Assembly (NCBI RefSeq): GCF_000002865.3
Contig: NW_001865063.1
Coordinates: 24,622-52,927 of the forward strand
DNA length: 28,306 nucleotides
Source of the DNA: Monosiga brevicollis MX1
Lineage: Eukaryota > Opisthokonta > Choanoflagellata > Craspedida > Salpingoecidae
Reading direction: 5' to 3'
The notes under the pieces are model-generated. The model saw nothing but the letters and a program-made list of their open reading frames with translations. It did no database searches and was not told where the DNA came from. Made by a program: the position numbers and the translations under genes. Shown one piece after another: positions 20,212 through 28,306 of the stretch (the stretch's first letter is position 1; every line of letters begins with the position of its first letter).

Positions 20212-20658
20212 ATGACGGCCGGCATCGACAATTGTCGTGTCAGGATTTCAATTCCATGGGCCTGCCGTGCAGGCTACTTGTCGTTTTTTGTTTATGTTCT
20301 TATGCAAATGCATCAGACTGATTGCGGGAGGCTCGGCCAGGCCGCTGTGCTGGTGCGTTGGGATAGTTGCTGGAAAAGACCTAAACGAGCAATAAAGCGG
20401 GTCCATGATTTAGCCATGTGAGGACGCTGTGCGTCCAATTGACAGCAGTATGCACGTGAACAACCACCCGCCCAAAGCCGACCGGTCACGCACGTCTTCT
20501 TCCTCGTCGTCATCATCCACGACGCTGAGAGGTGCTGCCAGAGAGCGGCTGGTGTACTTGATGTTCGTGCCAATGGTGCGCATGCGTCGTTGCCGGCGGC
20601 GAAACAAAATCTAAAAACGGCCAATCATGTGCGCGAGCTAATTGAGTGAGCAAGCAAA
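20212..20658. other. Spacer between convergent genes, with a polyadenylation motif
   Basis: A 447-bp stretch between the methyltransferase stop and the phosphatase stop. AATAAA at 20391-20396 is a plausible plus-strand polyadenylation signal about 180 bp after the stop. A TCGTCGTCATCATCC-type low-complexity piece lies near 20501-20520. No gene is visible. Confidence 0.45.
20391..20396 (+). terminator. Candidate polyadenylation signal AATAAA
   Basis: A canonical hexamer downstream of the methyltransferase gene. Usage is unverified; other genes in the window lack an obvious AATAAA. Confidence 0.35.
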
Positions 20659-22961
20659 TTAGGCGCGCAAGAACACATGAGCGGCAGGCTGACGCACGAA
20701 GAACGTGGCCGCGACGGCCAGGGCAAGGCAAATGGCGACGACGACGGCCGTCACAGTGAGGTCGCGCTTGTTGGCAGCATCCGCGCTTGTGGGATCAATC
20801 GTGGAGGCAGGCACATTCTTGGTCGTCGTGCTGCTGGATGCTCGAGTCGTGGGTGAAGGCGTGGCTAGTAGCAGGAAGAACCCCTGGGTCAGCTCATGAC
20901 GCAATGGCAGACACTAATACCGGACGACGACGGTCGGGATGAATGCGACATTGGCGCACCGGCTTGGCAATCAACGGTCATGTCAGTAGGCAATATGGGA
21001 GACATCACTTTGACAAATTCCTGTGCACGAGAGGGAATTGCTGGTAAGTCCGCGAGTGCGACACAGATGGGTCGATAGGGCTTGTTTACCCACGAACCGA
21101 GAGTGGGCAGTCGGAATGCTCGCAGGTTTTGACAGTGAGCGTGTGCCCTGGATGCTCTGGCGCATCGATGGCACTCTCGTTCTTAAACACAATCTGAGAA
21201 CCACAAATGTTGATGTCCGGCTTGAGATTCTCAACACCACTGAGGGGTCAGGAAACCAATTCAAAGTGCAACCGGAGAGTCGACGTACCCGGACAAAGGG
21301 GGTGTCATCCTCAACGTGCAGTTCAACGATCAAGCAAGAAGCGTAGGGTGGCGCACGAGCGCTGCGTCACGAGCAAAACAAACCAAACATGTTGACACGA
21401 CGAAACAGCGCCGGGTATCGAGTGGCGTGAGGCCCAGGGGTAAGGCAAAAAGAAATGTACCGGAAGTGGTCAGTCTGAAGCGCTTCAAGTACGGCGGCAA
21501 GGTTGGTATCGTGGCCCGAGTAGAGGAAAACGCGGGGCATAGATGAATCCTGGAGTGCAGCTTGCATGTTTGAAATCAGCTCTTGTAGCACTGGCCCTAC
21601 AAGGTTAAGCGATGAAGGCATGATGACTTGAGGCGTTGTGGAGAGATGGACCAAGTAACCCAGCCCTAGTTTAGGGTGGCATACCACCAGAGAGGCGCCG
21701 CTTGGGCACCGAGTCAAACATGGCATACATGCCCCAATCTTCAAGGCTCTGAGGCAACCGGGGTTGGTGAGGTGAAGTGAGGCGCAAACATGAGTGAGGC
21801 GCAAACGCAATCACGTACCCGGAGGAGGCTGTAGCTGGCCTCACCCACGTCCGAGTGGTTGGCATAGTCGGGCATACTCAGGTTGTGCATTCGGCGACAG
21901 AGCAAGGTGTCTGAAATCTAAGAGCGGGCCCATGGGCCAAATGGGCCAAGAATGAAGTTCCAGGAAAGGGTCTCATCTCCTTGTGGGGTCTCATCTCCTT
22001 GTGGGGTCTCATCTCCTTGCGGGGTCTCATCTCCTTGCGGGGGCTGGCGCGAGTGGGTGGATGCAAAATAGACTTGAGTGGCATGGCGTACCTGCCAGAG
22101 AGAGTCAAGGTCCAGGGGCGCAATTTGGCTAATGGGCTCGAGGGCGCTGAGGTATTGGGCAACCGTGCAGTTTTGGTCGGCAGGAAGATGCACGGCCTGG
22201 CAAGCGAGGGGGTCGACGATTTGGTTGTTCTTGTCATGCCAGCCCTGGGTCTGGTTCCAGTTGGCCTCGAGCTGATCATACCTCGGACAGACGCCCTGGC
22301 TCCATGAGCGCAGGAGCAAGTCGTCCTCCACGGGCCGCGTGTGTACCGGGACGGGTCGCCACAGAATGTCAGGGGGACCAAGCACCGATGTCTCAACGGG
22401 GAACCAGCCCGCCAGCTGAGCCTGGGCACTCATGAGGGTTCGGTCTGCGTCTGTCGAGCGCACCACAATCTAGTATGCGCAACAAGACCAAAACGGCTGT
22501 TAAGTGCGGCGTTTGTGGGAAGCACCTGCATGGCGTGCTCAGAAGGCAGAGAAGGCAGGGGTGCTGCGCAGGGACTCTCGGACCCTGACCTGCTCATGAT
22601 TGTAAGCGGCATCGATAAAAGAAAGGTCCTGAATGTAACGTTTGCGAAAATATGCGCCGACATTGTAATGCATTTGCATGCCCAGCGCTGTGAGCTGGCC
22701 ATAGCCCTCGGGCCAGTCACTCGGCTGGGACACGCCGGGCAAGTCTCGCAGCGCTGTGCGGTCACCGTGTCGAAAGAGCTATAACCCCGCGGCCATCGCC
22801 ACCGCGCAGAGTGAGTGAGTTGAAGGCGCAGGAGAAAGGTGAGTCAGCAAGCAAAGCGAGGGTGGACGACGTACAATCTGAACCAGTTTGAGCTCGCCGA
22901 GGACAAGCGGAAGCGCAGTCAAGAGCAGGCCCAGCCCAGCCAGGCGTCGCAGCGACGACAT
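20659..22961 (-). CDS. Histidine acid phosphatase, lysosomal/type-I membrane (ACP2-like), 10 exons
   Basis: Exons in transcript order: 22961-22875, 22778-22590, 22469-22092, 21917-21819, 21748-21685, 21596-21461, 21361-21289, 21229-21098, 21020-20921, 20864-20659; about 487 residues, stop 20659-20661, phases consistent. Exon 1 is the signal peptide ([20 protein letters not shown]). Exon 2 starts at [12 protein letters not shown], the phospho-histidine site (usually RHGxRxP; here Ala replaces Pro). Exon 3 has [20 protein letters not shown]; exon 5 KRRLSGG; exon 6 [20 protein letters not shown] with the catalytic proton-donor HD; exon 7 [15 protein letters not shown]; exon 8/9 [20 protein letters not shown]. 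The C-terminus has a Ser/Thr stalk and a transmembrane helix ([20 protein letters not shown]) with a short basic-poor tail. Family enzymes hydrolyse phosphomonoesters at acid pH through a His-phosphate intermediate. Exons 7/8 use a TTGAG acceptor that is the weakest call. Confidence 0.9.
21970..22041 (-). repeat. 18-bp minisatellite (4 copies) inside intron 3 of the phosphatase gene
   Basis: Four tandem copies of GTCTCATCTCCTTG(T/C)GGG. The intron (21918-22091) is 174 bp, a multiple of three, and open in frame with exon 3 (repeat reads PQGDET) up to a stop created by the TAG of the 3' splice site. Confidence 0.95.
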
Positions 22962-23458
22962 GCCCACTGGTCTTTTCCGTCGGGGCCAGGATGGGGGGGA
23001 AGAAGGAGAACGAGGACGAGGACGAGGACGAGGGAGCAGCAGGAGGAGCAGCAGGAGTAGGAGGAGGCGGCGGCGGCAGAGGAGCAAGAAGGCGCACCGT
23101 CGCGGGGCAGCGCGCGCGACACACACACACACAAGAAAAAAAAATAAAAAATTGAAGAAGAAGATGCAAACATGTACACAAAGTAAAATACTTACAAGTA
23201 CGGGTTCGACTTGGATTGTCTCACTGCGTTCGTCCGCAGAAAGATGTGGGATGTGTGCATGCATGCAAGTCTGTTGCTGTGTAGTTGACACACCACACAC
23301 ACACATACAGACTGAGCGCAGTGGAGCCGCATTTCTGACACGGTGCGCGGTGGCCGTCAGGTGCAGTGCTGGCGTGGCCCAGCGGAAGACACAACTTTTC
23401 CCCTGGTCGTTCAGATCACCAAGGCTCTGAGAGATACCTACTGCGCTGGCTTGCCACG
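22962..23458. promoter_or_regulatory. Divergent promoter interval
   Basis: The 497 bp separate the phosphatase start (minus) from the sulfotransferase start (plus). It has a purine-rich block (GAGGAC/AGGAGC repeats, 23010-23095), a CA run at 23118-23131 and an A-rich block at 23134-23165, which read as pyrimidine tracts on the minus strand upstream of the phosphatase. No other gene is visible. Confidence 0.5.
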
Positions 23459-25482
23459 ATGGCAGGCGGCTCATATGTCTTGCCAAACGGCGCGCCTGGC
23501 AGCGCCATGGCTCAAACGTTGGCTTTGGCGCTGATCTGCCTATTCGTGCCGCGGGCGCTGGCCAAGCCGTGCCCCGACAATGCTCTTTTTGTGTATAGCT
23601 ATGCCCATGACGGTGCCTCCCATTGCGCTTGCCTTGAGGGTTTAACCTGTGCTGGCAGCCAGTGCACGGTTGGGGGTCCCAGCAACAAGCGATATGGCTT
23701 TTACCACACCACGAAGCATGCTGGTTTTGATGCGACCTGCGAGGATTGCTTTTGCCTCGCCCCTGATCAAAGTCTGGCCCAGGCGCGGGAAAAACATCCC
23801 TTTCGCACTCTCCGTGCCACCGATGGTGGCCTCCTGCGCGACTTTCCCGACCCCCTGTTTGACGCCACCTGCCGCGTACGTTGGCGCGTATTGCGATGCC
23901 CTGGTTGCTTTTTCTTGCCCAGCCCGTAACTCACGCAACAAGTGCGCGTGCTTTTTTTTTTTTTTTTCTTCTTCCTCTCTCTGGCCCAAGGTGGCTGAAA
24001 CCAGCACACCCATTCCGCGACCTCGGGCCCTGGATCGTGAGAAATGGCTTCATTTCCCAAAGGTCAGGCTCTCCCCGGGCCCATCCTGGCTCTCTATTGA
24101 ACCCTGCTACTGCTTGATACCTCTTCTTGAATATTATGCTGCCCTCGTGTTCAACGACTCGAATTTGTCCCGTGTTCGTGCCTGCTCGTCTAGGCGGGAT
24201 CTAGTTTGAGCTCCACCATTTACAATTACGCGTGTCGGGATTTTCCAGGCCAGCGCACCTTTACCGACTTGAATGACCCTGGCCTCGCCGCTTATGAGGT
24301 CAGCGCTCTTGCTGGAGGCCCCACTATTCAGTCGACCACTCTGGCTCGGACCTGCAACCCTTCTCACACCCGGCACCGACTGCTGTGTAACGTTGAACAT
24401 GCCAGAACTCGACGTGTCATTTCTGCTGGAATCCCTGCGGAACCAAGTGCGGTGGTTTTACACACTGGGCCCCGCACGATGGTCTAAACCGGAAGCGGGT
24501 GGGCCGCAACGGTATGCGCGTGTGTATCTGCTCTTGTCTTGTTCACTTTAAAGTCACACACGGAGAGCTCACGCGCATTTCATTGTGATTGCTCGGCAAC
24601 TTTTCGCCGGCTCGACTGCCTGAGGTAGGCGAGTATTTTTTGCCAAAGCCTTTCAAGGAAAAGCGCTGTGTGAGCCAGCTGCAGGGGTGGATGCAAGCGC
24701 ACTATCCACTGAACAAGGTCCAGGCCGTGAGTGGGACGGTCATGGCCATGTTCCGACACCCAGCCAAACGATTGGTGTCCGCCTTCAACTATGGCCGGCA
24801 TTCATTTGGGATGAATCGTCTGGAGCGGCTGCGCCTGCTCAAGACGACCGAGACGCTGGAAGGCTATGTCAACTTTCCTGGCATTGCCTCGTGCATGACC
24901 AAGATGACGTTGGGATACAATTGCGCACACTACGTGCGCCTGGATGAGAGCCACCTGCAAGAGGCCAAATCGCGGCTGGAAAAGGACTTTGCCTTTATCG
25001 GCCTCTCCGAGCATTGGAACGCCAGCGTGTGCCTTTTTCATCGACAGTACGGTGGTGCCATGCACCAGACCGAGCTGGCGAACCTGCGGCCAGGCACGGA
25101 CATTAAAGCCACCACCACACCAAGCCCGGGCGCCGCGCGCCGCCGTCTTTTGAGTCTGGATGGCTATGACCCGGAGAATATTGGAGAAGACGATGACCAG
25201 GACGATGCGGTTGAGGATGCGCGCGGAGCCGAGGGACAGGGCGCAGGTCCCGTCAAGCCGGACCTCTTTGTCCCGGGCGTCTCCTATGAAGAGGGCATGT
25301 CCCGCGTCGAGCGCAATCGCAACGTGGCCCAGCTCAGCAAGGTGCCCAAAACGGCCAGCGCCCAGCTGCGACGCGAGCATGACCCCTTTGACTTTGCCCT
25401 CTATGAAGTGGCCGACTACCTCTTTCGCCGCAAGCTCCAAGAGTATGGCTTTCGCGACGTGGCCGCCACCCCAATCGACTAG
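23459..25482 (+). CDS. Secretory-pathway sulfotransferase, about 5 exons
   Basis: Exons called: 23459-23875, 23991-24062, 24194 to about 24298, about 24318/24332 to 24498, about 24629-25482; the exon 3/4 junction is not settled. A possible alternative start is the ATG at 23507, which begins a cleaner signal peptide (MAQTLALALICLFVPRALA). A Cys-rich luminal segment follows (SHCACLEGLTCAGSQCTVGG, then CEDCFC). The PAPS 5'-phosphosulfate loop is split by an intron: WLHFPK / AGSSLSSTIYNYACR. The 3'-phosphate loop is AMFRHPAKRLVSAFNYGRH. Later come LRDE-type helices (SRLEKDFAFIGLSEHWNASV) shared with carbohydrate sulfotransferases, an acidic low-complexity insert (IGEDDDQDDAVED) and a C-terminal helix, stop TAG 25480-25482. 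The enzyme should transfer sulfate from PAPS to a glycan or protein acceptor in the Golgi; the acceptor is unknown. Confidence 0.8.
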
Positions 25483-26378
25483 GAACCCATCGTACCCACA
25501 GCCGCGTGTTTTTGTTTGCTTTTTTTCTTGTTGGCTTGTTTGTTTGTGTGGGTATTGGCCCTTGTTCCGGGTAGAGCACGGCCAAGCTCCGAGCAACTGG
25601 CACGCAATCGATGCCCATCCTTTTTGTTTTGCTGCACATTTGCTCACCCCTCTGTATGAGTAGGAGGTGACTGAGTCCCGCTTGTGACCGCAGAGCTCTG
25701 CCTGATCATGTGCAAACTTATGCCTGTACCCATACCCATGTCTGTCTGTGTCTAATGGCCTGACCCCTGTGCGCCTGCGTGATATAACATTTGTATCCCT
25801 CTCAGCCTCTTGCTCTCAGACGCTCGCTATCAGACGCCGTCTCTCTCATCTCCCCCTTTCTCAAACCCTCTCACTTACACTCTCAAACCCTCTCTCCAAT
25901 TCATTTCTGAATCTCCCTCTCTCTCTCTCTCTCAAATCTCTCTCTCGAATCTCTCTCTCTCTCGAATCTCTCTCTCTCTCGCATCTCTCTCTCTCTCTCG
26001 AATCTCTCTCTCCAATTCATTTCTGAATCTCCCTCTCTCTCTCTCTCAAATCTCTCTCTCAAATCTCTCTCTCTCTCGAATCTCTCTCTCTCTCGCATCT
26101 CTCTCTCTCTCTCTCTCGAATCTCTCTCTCGAATCTCCCTCTCTCCCTCTCAAACTCTCTCAAGCTCTCTCAAGCTCTCTCAAACTCTCTCAAACTCTCT
26201 CAAACTCTCTCAAACTCTCTCACTCTCTCAAACTCCCTCACTCTCTCAAGCTCTCTTTCTCCTCTCTCACTCTCTCCTCTCACACTCCCACACACACACA
26301 CACACACTCTCTCTCTCTCTCTCTCTCTCTCCTCTCTCCATTTTTTTTCGACTTGTGGGGCAGGATGGTGTGTGATGG
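25483..26378. other. Intergenic DNA dominated by a CT/TC repeat field
   Basis: About 330 bp of unique, T-rich 3' flank is followed by the TC array and about 35 bp before the next ATG. No gene is visible. Confidence 0.6.
25830..26335. repeat. TC-rich array with a 116-bp internal duplication
   Basis: Dense CTCTCT repeats with CAAACTCTCT and CGAATCTCTCT variants. The segment CCAATTCATTTCTGAATCTC occurs at 25896 and again at 26012, 116 bp apart, showing a recent tandem duplication. The array ends in a (CA)n(CT)n compound run at 26289-26335, like the one before the PH-like gene. Confidence 0.92.
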
Positions 26379-27302
26379 ATGAGCGTGTGGGCACCAGTTA
26401 CGGGGGACGCGAGGGTGAGCATGGCGGCAGCAGCGGTGCCGAGGGCTTTGGGCAATGGCGCCGAAGCCGCGTCCGAGTTTGGCGCAGAGGGACCAGCGTA
26501 TGTGCGATATTTGGAGGATGAGCTAAAGGAGCGGACGACGCGGCGGGTGGCGGTGGTGTCGGGGGTGCTCTGCTTGGTCGGGGCGCTGGCTTATACGCTG
26601 GGATCGATTCAGTTTTACTCGTGGGTGGACAATGGCTTGGCGGGGGGCTGGCTCTTTATTGCGGGTTCGGCCTGCTTTACCAGCGCCGCGCTGCAGGACT
26701 GGTGCCTCTTGCACGCTGGGGCTCGGCACTTGGCAGCCCACGATACCGTGTTGCCGCTGCTTCTGACAGAGGGCAGCGAGGCACACAGCCGGTCGGGCAC
26801 CGCGTGGACGCGCTCCAGCACCCAGATGCATCGGCCCGCCCGGTGCTGTCGGCCTTGGTCGTTGCCCACGCACATTGTGACAGTGACCCTGTGCGCCAAC
26901 ATTTGCTTCGACGTGGGCAGCGTGTTCTTCTTGCCCCGCTTCGCAGCTCAACTGGACATTGGCTACTGGCTCTTTATCATGGGCTCGTTTTTGTACATCC
27001 TGGCCATTCTCCTGGAGGAGGGGCGGCGCTTTCGCGAGCACGGGGTGCCCTGGCGTTCTTCCCGGCGCGAGCTGGCACTGACCGTTGCAGCGACAAGTTA
27101 CATTGCGGGCTGCGCCATTTTCATCGTGGGGTGCACATGGCCGCTCGTCACCACCCGAGCACCCGACACGGGCATTCATTGCTTTGTCTGGGGCTCGTTG
27201 GCCATGGGTGCTGGCGCCCTCATGGCCCTGTCGGCCGTCTCCTGTGCCCCTCCACCTCCTCCTCCGGACACCACCTCTTTCTCCGGCCTCATCAACCCAT
27301 GA
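26379..27302 (+). CDS. Six-helix membrane protein with three YrhK-like hairpins
   Basis: A single exon of 307 residues, ATG 26379, stop TGA 27300-27302. After a 60-residue cytosolic N-terminus (EDELKERTTRR) there are three similar two-helix units: LVGALAYTLGSIQFYSW with GGWLFIAGSACFTSAALQDW; ICFDVGSVFFLPRFA with GYWLFIMGSFLYILAILLEE; and AGCAIFIVGCTWPLV with HCFVWGSLAMGAGALMALS. The pattern (G-S/C-x-x-F, then W/F-x-x-G-S) resembles the YrhK-like membrane domain known from bacteria and some protists; I assign it tentatively. The loop between unit 1 and 2 is basic and Ser-rich. The tail is Pro-rich. Function unknown. Confidence 0.7.
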   Translation: MSVWAPVTGDARVSMAAAAVPRALGNGAEAASEFGAEGPAYVRYLEDELKERTTRRVAVVSGVLCLVGALAYTLGSIQFYSWVDNGLAGGWLFIAGSACFTSAALQDWCLLHAGARHLAAHDTVLPLLLTEGSEAHSRSGTAWTRSSTQMHRPARCCRPWSLPTHIVTVTLCANICFDVGSVFFLPRFAAQLDIGYWLFIMGSFLYILAILLEEGRRFREHGVPWRSSRRELALTVAATSYIAGCAIFIVGCTWPLVTTRAPDTGIHCFVWGSLAMGAGALMALSAVSCAPPPPPPDTTSFSGLINP

Positions 27303-27900
27303 GCATGCGGCGCTCCCCCCGCACCATGTGATGTGGTGCGGAACCCCAGCCGTACGGCTATACCTGTCTTCTAGAGGACTTTAACTGATTACCTGCCATC
27401 TCTGCTGAATCGATTTCCCAAGACCGGATGGTTATTGTTTTTCTCAACCCCCATAGCGCGCAGCCAGCTGCGATGGCTCTAGAAGAGTCTGGGGGGGCAG
27501 CTCATGAGCCCCGGCCTGGCTCGAGCAGCAATCCATTGCCAGACCCAAACATCACGTGAGCTCTAGTCTCTCTATAGTAGCAGCAGCAATTATGCCGCAT
27601 CCGGATCACATGCATTCACCCCAGGGCCACAAACACCGGGCACAACAGCCACAGATACCAGCCTTGATGGCTGGATCTGCTTTCCACGAGGCCAGTGGCA
27701 GCCAGCCAGCCAGACAGACAGACAGGCACTCCATCAGCCCCGCGCCATCGACGCAATGCTATCACTTGCTCGTCACCTCATTAACAGTTAAAAAAAAAAT
27801 TAAAAAAATCAATTTTTCTGTTTTTTCGTCTTTTTTAACTTTTTTTACTTTTTTTTTCATTTTTTTTTTTTTTTTTGGAAAGTGCTCGAGAGGTGTTGCG
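27303..27900. other. Intergenic DNA with T-rich promoter tract
   Basis: About 480 bp of unique DNA after the membrane-protein stop, then a T-rich stretch. A CAGCCAGCCAGACAGACAGACAGG-like microrepeat lies at 27702-27726. No gene is visible. Confidence 0.5.
27789..27877 (+). promoter_or_regulatory. T-rich tract upstream of the ankyrin gene start
   Basis: A-rich for the first 20 bases, then long T runs separated by single bases, ending 23 bp before the ATG at 27901. The position matches the T tract before the methyltransferase gene. Confidence 0.5.
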
Positions 27901-28120
27901 ATGGCAGGCGCGTCGAGCAAAACGTCGGAAATGTCGGGCATGGGCGGGCCAGTGGGCTCGACGGAAGGCCAGCTGAGTGGGCTGGACGTGCATGCGGCGG
28001 CTAATCGTGGGGACATTGATAAGCTGCGGGCGGTGCTGACGGCGGCACCCGACTTGGTCGATCGTCCCGATGAGCTCGCCTTTAGTGCTTTGATGCATGC
28101 TGGCCGTGACAACCGCACCG
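27901..28120 (+). CDS. Ankyrin-repeat protein, first exon only (cut by window end)
   Basis: The ATG at 27901 opens a Gly/Ser-rich start, then an ankyrin-type sequence: LDVHAAANRGDIDKLRAVL, followed by DLVDRPDELAFSALMHAG, which matches the helix-turn-helix 'hxAAxxGxxxxVxxLL' and 'T/S-ALMxA' parts of ankyrin repeats. A GTACGT donor at 28121 (phase 1) ends the exon. The following 186 bp are intron or later exons that I could not call. Downstream domains are unknown. Confidence 0.72.
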
Positions 28121-28306
28121 GTACGTGACATGCTCGGGGCTCGGACGCGCATGGTGGACTCGAAAAGCCAGTCAACCCCTGCTGGCCACTTGCCCTCGAC
28201 AGGGCAGCGCCAAACTCGCATGGACCTTTGGTCAATGCTTCACATGTCAAGCATTCCACTGCGCACTTGTACTGCCAGAACACTCACTGGTATTCTACCC
28301 CCCCCC

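Noticed and set aside
21666-21684. A 19-bp or 22-bp ultra-short intron in the phosphatase gene after KRRLSGG
   Set aside because: A normal 88-bp intron (21597-21684) with donor GTATGC and acceptor TTGTAG joins KRRLSGG to [10 protein letters not shown] in phase and matches the family pattern better.
23186-23220. tRNA-like GGGTTCGA sequence
   Set aside because: No matching acceptor, D or anticodon arms could be built around it. No tRNA, rRNA or CRISPR array was found in the window.
24299-24317. A 19-bp intron in the sulfotransferase gene
   Set aside because: Far below the size of all other introns here; kept only as an unresolved junction, not claimed as a novel intron class.

Overview
The window looks like nuclear DNA of a small-genome, intron-rich unicellular eukaryote. 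Introns are short (about 55-240 bp) with GT(A/G)CG(T/C)-like donors. It mixes animal-type genes (lysosomal-type histidine acid phosphatase, reduced-folate/thiamine carrier, TPR-methyltransferase, carbohydrate-type sulfotransferase) with bacterial-type ones. A choanoflagellate close to Monosiga brevicollis is my best inference; I could not run a search to confirm it.

Layout, left to right. (1) 1-748: TG/GT microsatellites and a degenerate duplication. (2) 749-3180 (+): an Ala-rich heptad-repeat region followed by a PD-(D/E)XK nuclease-like domain and a kinase with all catalytic residues, an architecture like Crinkler/RHS-type effectors; the two parts lie in different frames. (3) 3360-4400: a degenerate tandem repeat of about 185 bp, then unassigned DNA. 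(4) 5488-6953 (+): an SLC19-like transporter with an apparent frameshift in its second membrane segment. (5) 7031-7560 (-): gene-like fragments in several frames, then 7585-9354 (-): an intronless ParA/MinD-type ATPase, a strong candidate for bacterial origin. (6) 9818-12451 (-): a 14-exon secreted receptor-L/leucine-rich protein in which almost every exon encodes exactly one 24-residue repeat. (7) 12911-14768 (+): an 8-exon bacterial-PH-like (bPH_2) protein with a ubiquitin-fold-like C-terminus, divergent from (6). (8) 15446-18463 (+): a 12-exon secreted parallel beta-helix protein. (9) 18795-20211 (+): a 3-exon TPR plus METTL21-type methyltransferase. (10) 20659-22961 (-): a 10-exon histidine acid phosphatase with C-terminal membrane anchor, divergent from (11) 23459-25482 (+): a secretory-pathway sulfotransferase. 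(12) 26379-27302 (+): a single-exon membrane protein made of three YrhK-like hairpins. (13) 27901-end (+): the first exon of an ankyrin-repeat protein cut by the window edge.

There is no operon-like pathway. Two divergent gene pairs (6/7 and 10/11) share 459- and 497-bp promoter intervals. Several genes (6, 8, 10, 11) act in the secretory/lysosomal/extracellular space. A recurrent theme is a pyrimidine-rich low-complexity tract just upstream of start codons. The intronless genes (2, 4, 5, 12) contrast with intron-dense neighbours. The most interesting points are the nuclease-kinase effector-like gene, the ParA-like ATPase, the exon-per-repeat gene with an RNA hairpin sequestering one 5' splice site, and the satellite-like repeat.
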